From Pseudomonas sp. GM18 (lineage in GTDB: Bacteria; Pseudomonadota; Gammaproteobacteria; Pseudomonadales; Pseudomonadaceae), in assembly GCF_000282195.1 (NCBI RefSeq), contig NZ_AKJT01000043.1, forward strand, positions 1-49,682: a DNA stretch of 49,682 nucleotides, in the 5' to 3' direction. The position numbers and the translations under genes were made by a program. This document shows positions 8,032-16,437 of this stretch, piece by piece. The notes below the pieces were generated by a model. That model did no database searches. It had not been told where the DNA came from and saw only the letters and a program-made list of their open reading frames with translations. The number at the start of each line of letters is the position of its first letter. Position 1 is the first letter of the stretch.

Positions 8032-10350
8032 TTAATTCATCCAGCCCTTGACCCAATCCATCACCGATTCAGCAGGGCTTTCGCCGCCGCAAGCAGCACC
8101 GGGAGGTGGTTCGCTGCCGCGAATATACGGCATCTGCACCGCGCCTGGGCAGTTGGCTTCGGAGCCTTGCCCGGTACGCGAATCGACCCAGGCCTGAACA
8201 ATATTGTCCGGCTGCGGCATGTCCAGCGGCAGCGGATCGGCCTTGCGCATGAAACTGGTCCAGACCTGCAACGCACCGGTGGCACCGGTGAACGGTGTCT
8301 TGCCATTATCATCGCGCCCCAGCCAGACCACGGCCAGCAGATCCTGACTGAAGCCGGCGAACCAGCTGTCCCGAGAATCGTTACTGGTACCGGTCTTGCC
8401 GGCCAGGGTCAGGGTTTTCGGCAACACGTTGTAAACCGAACTGCCGGTGCCTTCACGCATGACGCGCTGCATGGCGTTCTGGATCAGGTAAATGGACGCC
8501 GGATCAAATTGCTGCTGAATCTGGAACGGATAACGCTTGAGCGGCTCGCCCTCGGCAGTCAGTACGCTGCGAATCCCGCGCATCGGCGTATTGAACCCGC
8601 CATTGGCCAGCGTCTGGTACATGGTCGCCACTTCGATCGGGGTCATACCGCCGGCACCGAGCAACATCGACGGGAACGCCGGGAATTCGCGACTCACCCC
8701 CAGGCGCGCCAGGGTCTTCAAGACATTCGGCACGCCCACCGCCAACCCGAGACGCGCGGTCGACAGGTTGTAGGAATGCGCCAACCCTTGATACAGGAAC
8801 ACCGTGCCGTGGGAACGGCGATCATAGTTCTGTGGTTTCCAGACCTGACCGTCCGCGCCTTTGACCGAGAAGTAGTCGTCTGACAGCCAACTGGTCAGCG
8901 TGTACTGGCTCGGCTTCTCAAGGGCGGTCAGATAAACCGCCGGTTTAATCAAAGAGCCGATCGGTCGTACCGCGTCCAGCGCCCGGTTGAAACCGGCAAA
9001 ACTCGCCTGACGGCTGCCGATCATGGCCTGGACTTCACCGGTTTCCGGGTTGGTCACGACCATCGCCGCTTCCACGTCATCGGAACCCTTGCGACCCGAA
9101 AGACGTTTGAACGTGTCATTGACCGAGGCTTCGGCTTTCATCTGCAGGATCGGGTCGAAACTGGTGAAGATTCGCAGCCCTTCTTCGGTCAAGTCTTCGT
9201 CGCGGTAGTCTTCGCGCAACTGACGCTTAACCAGATCGAGGAAGCCCGGGAACGAGCTGTCGGCCAACTTGCCGCGAGTGGTCACACCCAGTGGCATTTT
9301 CTTCGCCGCCTCAACCTGCTCGGCGCTGGCAACGCCTTGTTCCTTCAGGACATCGAGCACCAGATTGCGCCGCTCCAGCGCCCGCTCAGGGTTGCGGCGG
9401 GGGTTGTAATAGGACGGCCCCTTGACCATGCCCACCAACAAAGCGACTTGATGCAGTTTCAGCTCGGACAATGGCTGCCCGAAGAAGAACTGGCTGGCCA
9501 GGCCGAAGCCGTGCACCGCGCGCTGACCATCCTGGCCGACAAACACTTCATTGAGGTAGGCCTCAAGAATTTCGCGCTTGTCGTAATGCAGCTCAAGCAA
9601 CATCGCCATCATGGCTTCGGTGAGCTTACGGGTCAGGCTGCGTTCATTGGTGAGGTAGAAGTTCTTGACCAACTGTTGCGTCAGCGTACTACCGCCCTGG
9701 GTCATCTTGCCGCCCGAGGTGTTGACGTAGATAGCTCTGGCAATCGACTTCGGCGACACGCCCCAGTGGCTGTAGAAATCCCGGTCTTCTACGGCAACCA
9801 GGGTTTCGAGCAGATACGGCGGAACCTGATCGATCTTGATCAGGATGCGGTCTTCAAGGTTTTTCGGGTAAATCCCGCCGATCAGCAGCGGTTCCAGCCG
9901 CACCACGGAAAGCTTTGCATCGTTGCTCGACGAGAGTTCGGCCACGTAGTCGCCGGAAAAGCGCACGCGCACGGGCTGAGGCTTCTCCAGGCCTTCGTAG
10001 AACTGGAAGCCCCGGGTATTCAAGTCGACGGTATTGCCGTTGACCGCCGCAGCGCCGGGGCCATTGCTCACGCTTTCGCGACGGTAGCCCAAGGCGTCGA
10101 GTTCGGTGAGGAAGTCGTCCTTGCTCAACTTTTGTCCGACGAACAGCTCGAGCGGGCGCGCGTACACCTTGGCCGGAATGGTCCAGCGCTTGCCGGAGAA
10201 CTTCTCCTGGACCACGGCGTCGAGGTAAACCGCGAACCCGGCGAGCACCACAAGGCCGACCAGGCTGAGTTTAAGGGCCCAGCCCAGCCAGGGGCGCATG
10301 CCCTTGGAAGGTGGTTTTTTAGGGGTGCGGGGGGATCGAGTTCGAGTCAT
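8032..10350 (-). CDS. mrcB: Penicillin-binding protein 1B (bifunctional transglycosylase/transpeptidase)
   Basis: Polymerises and cross-links peptidoglycan. 772 residues: a basic cytosolic tail, one membrane anchor (residues 25-46), a UB2H-like region with DALGYRRE, and a GT51 glycosyltransferase domain with EDRDFYSHWG (catalytic Glu) and GGSTLTQQLVKNFYL. The transpeptidase has SLIK (nucleophile Ser), SYN and KTGTSND. Length and domain order are those of PBP1b, not PBP1a. An activating lipoprotein partner is expected elsewhere in the genome. Confidence 0.96.
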   Translation of the reverse strand: MTRTRSPRTPKKPPSKGMRPWLGWALKLSLVGLVVLAGFAVYLDAVVQEKFSGKRWTIPAKVYARPLELFVGQKLSKDDFLTELDALGYRRESVSNGPGAAAVNGNTVDLNTRGFQFYEGLEKPQPVRVRFSGDYVAELSSSNDAKLSVVRLEPLLIGGIYPKNLEDRILIKIDQVPPYLLETLVAVEDRDFYSHWGVSPKSIARAIYVNTSGGKMTQGGSTLTQQLVKNFYLTNERSLTRKLTEAMMAMLLELHYDKREILEAYLNEVFVGQDGQRAVHGFGLASQFFFGQPLSELKLHQVALLVGMVKGPSYYNPRRNPERALERRNLVLDVLKEQGVASAEQVEAAKKMPLGVTTRGKLADSSFPGFLDLVKRQLREDYRDEDLTEEGLRIFTSFDPILQMKAEASVNDTFKRLSGRKGSDDVEAAMVVTNPETGEVQAMIGSRQASFAGFNRALDAVRPIGSLIKPAVYLTALEKPSQYTLTSWLSDDYFSVKGADGQVWKPQNYDRRSHGTVFLYQGLAHSYNLSTARLGLAVGVPNVLKTLARLGVSREFPAFPSMLLGAGGMTPIEVATMYQTLANGGFNTPMRGIRSVLTAEGEPLKRYPFQIQQQFDPASIYLIQNAMQRVMREGTGSSVYNVLPKTLTLAGKTGTSNDSRDSWFAGFSQDLLAVVWLGRDDNGKTPFTGATGALQVWTSFMRKADPLPLDMPQPDNIVQAWVDSRTGQGSEANCPGAVQMPYIRGSEPPPGAACGGESPAESVMDWVKGWMN

Positions 10351-10468
10351 GGCGGCGGATTATACGCACTTTATTCATACTCAACAGGAGCCCTCTGAGG
10401 TTTGCGTCGGACGGACTTGCAGCCATAATGACGGCCTTGAATTTCCCCCAGACTCTGAAGGATCACCT

Positions 10469-12025
10469 GTGAGCCAGTCCCTGATCGCTGCCCTGCAAAA
10501 CCCGGCCCTCTACCCGCATCCCGTAGAAGGGTTCCAGGTCATCGAGACCCATATTTCCTGGGTGATACTCACCGGTCCCTATGCTTATAAAGTGAAGAAG
10601 CCGGTGAATTTCGGCTTCCTCGATTTTACCAGCCTTGAGGCTCGCGAGCATTTCTGCGGTGAAGAGCTGCGCCTGAACCAGCGCCTGACCCATGATTTGT
10701 ACCTTGAAGTGTTGCCGATCACCGGCAGCCCCGAGGCACCACAACTGGGCGGCGAGGGTCCGGTTGTCGATTACGCCCTGAAAATGCGTCAGTTCCCACA
10801 AAGCCAACTGCTCAGCACCCTGCAAGCCAACGGCGAATTGACCACTGCGCACATCGACGAGATGGCCGCGCAGATCGCTCAATTCCACCTCAGCGCACCG
10901 AAAGTGCCCGCCGAACACGAAGCCGGCACGCCGGACAGCGTCATGGCGCCGGTACGGCAGAACTTTGAGCAGATCCGCCCGTTCCTCAGCGACAAGGCCG
11001 ATCTGCTGCAACTCGAGGCACTGCAAGCCTGGGCCGAAAGCAGCTTCGAGCGCCTCAAGCCGCTGTTCGCCCAGCGCAAGGCCGACGGCTTCATTCGTGA
11101 ATGCCATGGCGACATTCACCTGGGCAACGCTACCGTGATCGACGGCAAAGTGGTGATCTTCGACTGCATCGAGTTCAACGAACCGTTCCGCTTCACCGAC
11201 GTTTACGCCGACACCGGCTTCCTGGCGATGGACCTGGAAGACCGTGGCCTGAAGAGCCTGGCACGCCGTTTCATCAGCCAATACCTGGAACTGACCGGCG
11301 ACTACCAGGGCCTTGAGCTGCTGAACTTCTATAAAGCCTACCGCGCACTGGTTCGCGCCAAGGTCAGCCTGTTCAGCATGCCGGCCGAAGCCGATCCGGT
11401 GCAGCGCGCCACCACTCTGCGTCAGTACCGCAACTACGCCAACCTGGCGGAAAGCTACAGCACCATTCCTTCGCGTTTCCTGGCGATTACCCACGGTGTT
11501 TCCGCCGTCGGCAAAAGCCATGTGGCCATGCGCCTGGTGGAAGCATTGGGCGCCATTCGCCTGCGTTCGGATGTCGAGCGCAAGCGTATGTTCGGCGAAC
11601 AGACCGTGCCGAACGACCTGCAGGCCGGTATCTATAGTGCCGACGCCAGCGCCGCTACCTACAGCCGCCTGCATGAAATTGCCGATGTGATTCTGCGTGC
11701 CGGCTTCCCGGTAGTGGTCGATGCCACGTACCTCAAGCGCGACCAACGCGACGGCGCAGCAAAAATCGCCGAGGCCACCGGCGCGCCGTTCCTGATCCTC
11801 GATTGCGACGCACCGCAAGCGGTGATCGAGAGCTGGTTGAAGCAACGCCAGGCGGACAACAACGATCCGTCCGACGCCAACCTGGCCGTTATCGCCGCCC
11901 AGCAAGCCAGCCGCGAAGCTCTGACGCCAGCAGAAATCCTCTGCAGCAAACGCGTCCAGACCAATGAAAGTGGCACCCTCGACACCGTTGTGGCGCAGAT
12001 TCGCCAACGCCTGCCAGGCCTGTAA
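10469..12025 (+). CDS. APH-like kinase fused to a P-loop ATPase
   Basis: 518 residues from a GTG start (SQSLIAALQNP) with AAGGA seven bases upstream; an open frame continues upstream but would overlap the mrcB promoter region. The N-terminal half (about 1-320) is an aminoglycoside-phosphotransferase/choline-kinase-like fold with catalytic loop HGDIHLGN and the downstream acidic FDCIEFN. The C-terminal half is a P-loop nucleoside-kinase-like domain (THGVSAVGKSH, then RLRSDVERKRMFG and DATYLKRDQRDGA). The fusion is widespread, but I know of no assigned substrate. Antibiotic resistance should not be inferred. It is divergent from mrcB. Confidence 0.88.
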   Translation: MSQSLIAALQNPALYPHPVEGFQVIETHISWVILTGPYAYKVKKPVNFGFLDFTSLEAREHFCGEELRLNQRLTHDLYLEVLPITGSPEAPQLGGEGPVVDYALKMRQFPQSQLLSTLQANGELTTAHIDEMAAQIAQFHLSAPKVPAEHEAGTPDSVMAPVRQNFEQIRPFLSDKADLLQLEALQAWAESSFERLKPLFAQRKADGFIRECHGDIHLGNATVIDGKVVIFDCIEFNEPFRFTDVYADTGFLAMDLEDRGLKSLARRFISQYLELTGDYQGLELLNFYKAYRALVRAKVSLFSMPAEADPVQRATTLRQYRNYANLAESYSTIPSRFLAITHGVSAVGKSHVAMRLVEALGAIRLRSDVERKRMFGEQTVPNDLQAGIYSADASAATYSRLHEIADVILRAGFPVVVDATYLKRDQRDGAAKIAEATGAPFLILDCDAPQAVIESWLKQRQADNNDPSDANLAVIAAQQASREALTPAEILCSKRVQTNESGTLDTVVAQIRQRLPGL

Positions 12026-12038
12026 GAAACTATTTCAA

Positions 12039-12064
12039 CCGTGAAGCCCTCGCCGGCTTCACGG
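12039..12064 (+). terminator. Stem-loop after the kinase-ATPase gene
   Basis: CCGTGAAGCC (12039-12048) and GGCTTCACGG (12055-12064) form a perfect 10-bp stem with a 6-base loop, 13 bases after the stop codon. No T-tract follows, so it may protect the 3' end or terminate weakly. Confidence 0.5.
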
Positions 12065-12116
12065 CCGTCAAATAGTGGCACTATACTGGCGCCATAAAAC
12101 CATCAGGTGATGTGAC

Positions 12117-12461
12117 ATGAGCCAGCCGAAACTTCTCGATACCCCGCTTTATGCCTTGCTGCACAAAGACGACATCACAGGCTTTAACAACGAACGCCCG
12201 AAAGATGGACCTATCGACATGGTCGGTGGTGACTTCCGTGGTCTTGATCTGCGTGAACTGAACGCCGACGGCATCGACTTCACCGATGCCTATTTTCGCT
12301 CTGCCGACTTGCGCGGTATCGACTTTCGCAACTCATCCCTGGAAGGCGCGAGCCTGGCCCACGCGCAGATCTCCGGTGCCTACTTCCCGCCAGAGCTGAG
12401 TGCCGATGAGATTCTGATGTCGATGAATTTCGGTACACGCCTGCGTTATCGCACCCGCTAA
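12117..12461 (+). CDS. Pentapeptide-repeat protein
   Basis: 114 residues. The central part has successive A(D/N)LxG-like pentapeptides (about residues 40-85, including RGLDLRELNADGIDF, ADLRGIDFRNSSLEGASL), which predict a short right-handed quadrilateral beta-helix. The N-terminal motif LLDTPLYALLHKDDITGFN is conserved in Pseudomonas homologues as far as I recall. About eight coils is fewer than in DNA-gyrase-protecting members, so that function is not implied. TATACT at 12082-12087 is a possible -10 for its own promoter. Confidence 0.88.
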   Translation: MSQPKLLDTPLYALLHKDDITGFNNERPKDGPIDMVGGDFRGLDLRELNADGIDFTDAYFRSADLRGIDFRNSSLEGASLAHAQISGAYFPPELSADEILMSMNFGTRLRYRTR

Positions 12462-12704
12462 ATAAGCGACGCTTCACTCAGTCCGGCGCCCCCGCCTTGC
12501 GCTGGACTTTGTACTTTTTTTGCTCGAAAACTCAATTTTCCACACGCCTTCGGACTACATGCTCCGCCTTTTCACGCCGCTTCTTGAGTTTGCCTCTTAG
12601 AAGCTTTTACGTCGAAACCGACCAAACAATCACGCTTTTCCTACTGATGGCTACACTGCTGAGAGGCTCGCCCACGCACCGTTCGGCTGTCGCAAGGAGG
12701 CTTG

Positions 12705-12977
12705 ATGAATGATGAACTGCAACACCTGAAGAATCTTGGCAAGACGTCGGCGCAATGGCTGCATGCCGTGGGCATCCACAGTGCCTCGGACTTGCGTCGG
12801 CTGGGAGCTGTGGACGCTTATCGGGCCGTGCGCACGCGCGGTTTTCGGGCGTCCAAGGTGTTGTTGTATGCGATCGAAGGCGCGTTGATGGATGTTCACT
12901 GGAACGACATTCCCGCCGAGCGCAAGGAGGCCTTGAACAGACAGCTGGATGCTATTTCGTCTCGCCACAAGAATTGA
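12705..12977 (+). CDS. TfoX C-terminal domain protein
   Basis: 90 residues from the ATG at 12705, four bases after AAGGAGG (a TTG directly upstream is too close). The whole protein is a helix-hairpin-helix-like TfoX_C domain (KNLGKTSAQWLHAVGI, SASDLRRLGAVDAYRAVR, LLYAIEGALMDVHWNDI, PAERKEAL). It lacks the TfoX_N domain found in competence regulators, so a direct competence role is doubtful. The 243 bases before it hold only short T-runs and no gene I can support. Confidence 0.85.
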   Translation: MNDELQHLKNLGKTSAQWLHAVGIHSASDLRRLGAVDAYRAVRTRGFRASKVLLYAIEGALMDVHWNDIPAERKEALNRQLDAISSRHKN

Positions 12978-13074
12978 GCGGATAATTTCACTTGAGCGCA
13001 CAGCCTGGAACCCAATGATTACGGGGCTTTCCAGCGAAGGAACGACGTAATTCATGGAAATGGGAAATCAGCGG

Positions 13075-13106
13075 TTGACTTGGTAATGAGAATCGCTATG
13101 ATTATC
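13075..13106 (+). promoter_or_regulatory. prrF promoter with embedded Fur box
   Basis: -35 TTGACT (13075-13080), a 16-base spacer and -10 TATGAT (13097-13102). A Fur-like operator, TAATGAGAATCGCTATGATT and onward to 13106, covers the spacer and the -10. Fur-Fe(II) bound here would block RNA polymerase. Start of transcription is expected near 13109. Confidence 0.85.
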
Positions 13107-13108
13107 AC

Positions 13109-13222
13109 AACTGGTCGCGAGACTGGTCGATATTCTGAAAAGCCCTTGGTTCGGACTCTCAGATTATCTCCTCATCAGGCTAATCACGGTTATTTGACCC
13201 GGCTCTTGCCGGGTCTTTTTTT
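13109..13222 (+). ncRNA. prrF: PrrF iron-responsive small regulatory RNA
   Basis: About 114 nt, matching the roughly 116 nt of P. aeruginosa PrrF1. It begins AACTGGTCGCGAGACTGGTC (5' stem), contains the conserved antisense core (13153-13188, around CAGATTATCTCCTCATCAGG) and ends in a GACCCGGC/GCCGGGTC terminator with a T-run. In Pseudomonas PrrF RNAs repress iron-rich non-essential proteins such as SodB and aconitase under iron starvation, with Hfq. Only one copy is present here, unlike the tandem pair of P. aeruginosa. It lies beside phuW, the neighbour I recall in PAO1. Confidence 0.92.
13194..13222 (+). terminator. Rho-independent terminator of prrF
   Basis: GACCCGGC-tctt-GCCGGGTC followed by seven T residues. 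It also lies just beyond the phuW stop codon (13245) on the opposite strand. Confidence 0.85.
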
Positions 13223-13244
13223 GCCTGTGGAAAACTCGCCCGGT

Positions 13245-14111
13245 TTACTGACCTGACGGCTTGCCGAACTGCTTGCGCATTTGCGCGCAGTAATCCTGCG
13301 GCGGCGTGGCGGGCGTATACCAGACGTAATCGGCCATGGCCGGCGTGACCTCAGCGCCCTGCTCCGCCAGCATCAATACCGTTGGTGCCTCGGGCTCACC
13401 CAGATCCAGCACATGGATCGGCACCCCGACATCCTTGCGTGCGTGGAACGCGCCGGCAAACAACAGTGAAGGCATCGGTGCCGCCAGTAATCGCTCGGCT
13501 ATCCGCCGGTCACGCTGCTGCTGGACGGCCAGCATCGCGGGCATCTGTGATTCAGGCAGCAAGCCGCAGTGGGAATCGCTGATCTGTGCCAGCAACTCAT
13601 TCTTGACCGTCGGGGCGTTGGAGCGCGTACCGCTCAATGTTGGTGGTTTGGCATAGACCGTACGGACTTCAGGCGTGTCCAGATTGGCCGCCAGTAACGG
13701 GTACGGCTGAGTCAGGGCAAAACGAACGATCGGCCCGTACAGATTCCAGTCCCATCCCGGCTGCCAGGCCAATGCCCCGGACAAATCGGTCGGCAGCGGT
13801 GAGGCATGCCGAACGTCATTGACGCGCTGTTGTTGAGCCGGTGTAAGCATTTCCAGCAGCAGACTGCCTTGGGGTCGTCGCTCACCCAGTACCTGCAATA
13901 ACCACAATTGCAGTTGATGGTGATCACGATTGTCATGCTGCTCGCCAACGATCAACCGCGAAGGTTCAGCCAACCGTGCAAGCAGTTCCTGCGCTGTCAT
14001 GACCTGACCGCTGCGCAGATCCCGGATTTCGCCGCTGACCGGCGGCACCGCTACATGCTGGCAAGCACCCAGTAACAGCGCGGCCAGAAAAACCATCACG
14101 CGTGTTTTCAT
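13245..14111 (-). CDS. phuW: ChaN-family haem-associated lipoprotein (PhuW)
   Basis: 288-residue lipoprotein with lipobox LLGAC (Cys at residue 17). ChaN/Tiki-superfamily proteins bind haem and accompany haem ABC transporters. Family motifs visible are SRLIVGEQHDNRDHHQLQL near the N-terminus and LLFAGAFHARKDVGVPIHV near the C-terminus. It is last in phuU-phuV-phuW, 12 bases after phuV, and faces the Fur-controlled prrF gene. Role in haem uptake is inferred from family and context. Confidence 0.88.
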   Translation of the reverse strand: MKTRVMVFLAALLLGACQHVAVPPVSGEIRDLRSGQVMTAQELLARLAEPSRLIVGEQHDNRDHHQLQLWLLQVLGERRPQGSLLLEMLTPAQQQRVNDVRHASPLPTDLSGALAWQPGWDWNLYGPIVRFALTQPYPLLAANLDTPEVRTVYAKPPTLSGTRSNAPTVKNELLAQISDSHCGLLPESQMPAMLAVQQQRDRRIAERLLAAPMPSLLFAGAFHARKDVGVPIHVLDLGEPEAPTVLMLAEQGAEVTPAMADYVWYTPATPPQDYCAQMRKQFGKPSGQ

Positions 14112-14123
14112 CCCTAAAACACC

Positions 14124-14891
14124 TCAGCGGGCGATGATCAGCGGATGCCCACGCTCCGGGTGCGGTTGCACCAATACTTCCAGCCCGAACACAGCCTTGA
14201 GCGGTTCCGGGCGCAATACCTGTTCCGGCGTGTCCAGCGCCACCGGACGCCCACCTTCGAGCAGTAACAGGCGATCACAATAACGTGCCGCCAGGTTCAG
14301 ATCATGCAGGATCACCAGCACCGCCGCACCGCGATCGGCGAATTCACGCACCGCTTGCAGCGTGGTGTGCTGATGCAGCGGGTCGAGCATCGACGTCGGC
14401 TCATCGAGCAACAACGTTTGCCCGGCCTCGCCCGGCCAGAGCTGCGCCAACACTCGCGCCAGATGCACCCGCTGACGCTCGCCACCGGACAACGCCAGAT
14501 AACTGCGACCGCTCAAGTGCCCCGCATCGGCCGCCTGCAGCGCGGCGGCGACAATCTCGTCATCCCGGACCCGGCCACTTTGATAAGGCAGGCGGCCCAT
14601 GCCGACCACTTCGTCGACGCGAAAGGCAAAGTCCAGGGTCGACACTTGCGGCAAAACCGCCAAACGCTGGGCTCGCTGCGCCCCGGCCCAATGACGCAAC
14701 TCACGCCCATCGAGCCAGACACTGCCATGGTCCGCAGGCAATTCGCCGCACAGCGCGCCGAGCAACGTGCTTTTACCGGCGCCATTAGGCCCCAACACGC
14801 CGAGGACTTCGCCCGGTTGAAGCTCGAGAGTGATGCCCGTCAGGACAATCTTTCGACCACGGCAAATTTTCAGGTTCTGCGTTCGCAACAT
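14124..14891 (-). CDS. phuV: Haem ABC transporter ATP-binding protein (HmuV/PhuV)
   Basis: 255-residue ATPase that energises haem import through PhuU. Walker A is GPNGAGKST, the ABC signature is [18 protein letters not shown], Walker B is [12 protein letters not shown], and the switch His is in [12 protein letters not shown]. The ATG shares a base with the phuU stop (TGATG), indicating coupled translation. Siderophore ATPases are the nearest alternative; phuW and the context support haem. Confidence 0.92.
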   Translation of the reverse strand: MLRTQNLKICRGRKIVLTGITLELQPGEVLGVLGPNGAGKSTLLGALCGELPADHGSVWLDGRELRHWAGAQRAQRLAVLPQVSTLDFAFRVDEVVGMGRLPYQSGRVRDDEIVAAALQAADAGHLSGRSYLALSGGERQRVHLARVLAQLWPGEAGQTLLLDEPTSMLDPLHQHTTLQAVREFADRGAAVLVILHDLNLAARYCDRLLLLEGGRPVALDTPEQVLRPEPLKAVFGLEVLVQPHPERGHPLIIAR

Positions 14892-15928
14892 CAGGCACGC
14901 CCTCTGAGCAATAAATACAGAAAGAACGGCGCGCCGATGAAAGCCGTGACAATCCCGATCGGCAACTCAGCCGGCGCCAGGGCCAGCCGCGCCACCAGAT
15001 CGGCAAATAACAGGAGACTGGCCCCCGCCAACACCGACGCCGGCAACAACACCCGATGATCGGGGCCGGCCAGCAGTCGCACCAGATGCGGCACCACCAG
15101 GCCGACAAACCCGATCATCCCCGCCGCCGCTACCGCTGCGCCGACCCCCAGCGCCGTGCAGAACACCAATCCGCGCTTGAGACCTTCGACGTCGATACCC
15201 AGGTGACCGGCCTCCGACTCCCCCAGCAACAATGCGTTCAAGGCCTTGGCCCGACGCGGCAACCACAGCGCCACGCCGGTGCTCACCAGCAGCAACGGCC
15301 AGAGTCGCGCATAACTGGCGCCGTTAAGACTGCCCAGGTTCCAGAACGTCAGGGTGCGCAGGGTCGCGTCATCTGCCAGATAGGTGAAGAGCCCGACCGC
15401 CGAACCGGCCAGGGCAGTCAATGCAATACCGGCCAGCAGCATGGTCGCGACGCTGGTCTGGCCATTGCGTCGCCCCAGTCGATAGACCAGCGCCGTTACA
15501 CCCAACCCGCCGAGAAACGCGCACACTGACAACAGATAAGGCCCGAAGGATTCAGGCAGTCCGCCGAATACCGAGCCGCCGACAATCGCGATGGCCGCGC
15601 CCAGTGCCGCGCCGCTGGACACCCCCACCAGGCCCGGATCGGCCAGAGGATTGCGAAACAAGCCCTGCATCGCCACACCGGACAGCGCCAGAACCCCGCC
15701 CACGGCCAAACCCAGCAAGGTGCGCGGCAGGCGGATTTGCCCGAGGATCAGCTCAGCCTGCTCCAACCCGTCGGACGCAATGGGCAAACCGATCAGCCGC
15801 AGCGCCGCCCGTAGCGTATCGAACAACGGCAAGCTAACAGGCCCCAACGCCAGCGACAGCCAGATCGCCAACAAACACAGCAGGCTCAAGCCTATGAACA
15901 ACGCACGAGGTTTAACCAGAAGGGTCAT
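14891..15928 (-). CDS. phuU: Haem ABC transporter permease (HmuU/PhuU)
   Basis: 345-residue FecCD/BtuC-type permease with about nine to ten membrane helices; family motifs include [20 protein letters not shown] and [14 protein letters not shown]. The start at 15928 ([11 protein letters not shown]) overlaps the TGA of an 11-codon open frame that has a strong ribosome binding site. The phuT binding protein, phuS and receptor phuR that precede phuU in P. aeruginosa are absent here, and a divergent Rieske gene occupies that side. The importer must therefore use partners encoded elsewhere. Confidence 0.92.
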   Translation of the reverse strand: MTLLVKPRALFIGLSLLCLLAIWLSLALGPVSLPLFDTLRAALRLIGLPIASDGLEQAELILGQIRLPRTLLGLAVGGVLALSGVAMQGLFRNPLADPGLVGVSSGAALGAAIAIVGGSVFGGLPESFGPYLLSVCAFLGGLGVTALVYRLGRRNGQTSVATMLLAGIALTALAGSAVGLFTYLADDATLRTLTFWNLGSLNGASYARLWPLLLVSTGVALWLPRRAKALNALLLGESEAGHLGIDVEGLKRGLVFCTALGVGAAVAAAGMIGFVGLVVPHLVRLLAGPDHRVLLPASVLAGASLLLFADLVARLALAPAELPIGIVTAFIGAPFFLYLLLRGRA

Positions 15929-15960
15929 TGGCCAGTCGTACGGGGATCGAACAGGTGCAT
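15925..15960 (-). CDS. 11-codon upstream ORF coupled to phuU
   Basis: ATG at 15960 encodes [11 protein letters not shown] then TGA, preceded by AAGGAGGC four bases upstream (15972-15965), the best ribosome binding site in the leader. Its stop overlaps the phuU ATG (ATGA). It may be a leader peptide that couples translation to phuU, or a remnant of a lost upstream gene. In-frame codons upstream extend to an alternative ATG ten codons earlier. Confidence 0.45.
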   Translation of the reverse strand: MHLFDPRTTGQ

Positions 15961-16049
15961 AACAGCCTCCTTTAAAGGTTTCCCGGGCATAGAGATGACA
16001 GTCCAAGTATTCTCGGCATCCGGCAATCGCCCCGAAGGCGAGCCACCAT

Positions 16050-16077
16050 TTGATAATTGCTTGCATTTGAACGTCAA
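16050..16077 (-). promoter_or_regulatory. Candidate phuUVW promoter with Fur-like box
   Basis: Minus strand: -35 TTGACG (16077-16072), a 16-base spacer and -10 TATCAA (16055-16050). Between them AATGCAAGCAATTATC matches 11 of 16 positions of a Fur-type consensus, similar in layout to the prrF promoter. The leader to the 11-codon ORF would be about 85 bases. The match is imperfect. Confidence 0.45.
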
Positions 16078-16119
16078 GCTCGGACATACCGGGTCGAGCT
16101 GCTGGACTTGAGGATAGAC

Positions 16120-16437
16120 ATGAAGTTTCTTTGCACAGGCGCCGAATTGGCTGACGCCAGCAGTCGCGGTTTCGACGTCGACGGTCAGAAGCTCCTGGCC
16201 GTACGCCGGGGTGGTCGGGTGTATGTGTATGAAAATCGCTGCCCGCACCGGGGCGTTGGACTGGAATGGAAACCCGACCAGTTTCTCGACCCCAGCAACA
16301 GCCTGATCCAGTGCGCGACCCACGGCGCACTGTTTCTGATCGAGGACGGTGAATGCGTCGCCGGACCCTGCGCCGGGCAATCCCTGACCACCATCCTCTG
16401 CCGCGAGGATGAACAAGGGATCTGGGTTACGCTCTAA
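16120..16437 (+). CDS. Rieske [2Fe-2S] ferredoxin-type protein
   Basis: 105 residues from the ATG at 16120, seven bases after a GAGGA-like site. The two cluster-binding motifs are CPHRG and CATHGALF (Cys-X-His, then Cys-X2-His), so one Rieske [2Fe-2S] cluster is expected. The single-domain form resembles ferredoxins of ring-hydroxylating dioxygenases or NirD-like proteins, but no oxygenase gene is adjacent and the partner is unknown. Its TAA overlaps the sfsA stop codon by three bases on the other strand. Confidence 0.9.
   Translation: MKFLCTGAELADASSRGFDVDGQKLLAVRRGGRVYVYENRCPHRGVGLEWKPDQFLDPSNSLIQCATHGALFLIEDGECVAGPCAGQSLTTILCREDEQGIWVTL

Noticed and set aside
10469..11425. Aminoglycoside resistance gene
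   Set aside because: The kinase half is APH-like only in fold. It is fused to a P-loop domain and lies in conserved core synteny, so resistance is not supported.
12497..12712. 71-residue frame upstream of the TfoX-C gene
   Set aside because: Phe/Arg/Leu-rich random-looking frame in a gap that I judge non-coding; no ribosome site.
14304..15059. 251-residue plus-strand frame opposite phuV/phuU
   Set aside because: Gln/Arg-rich shadow with no ribosome site; the ABC transporter frames are well supported.
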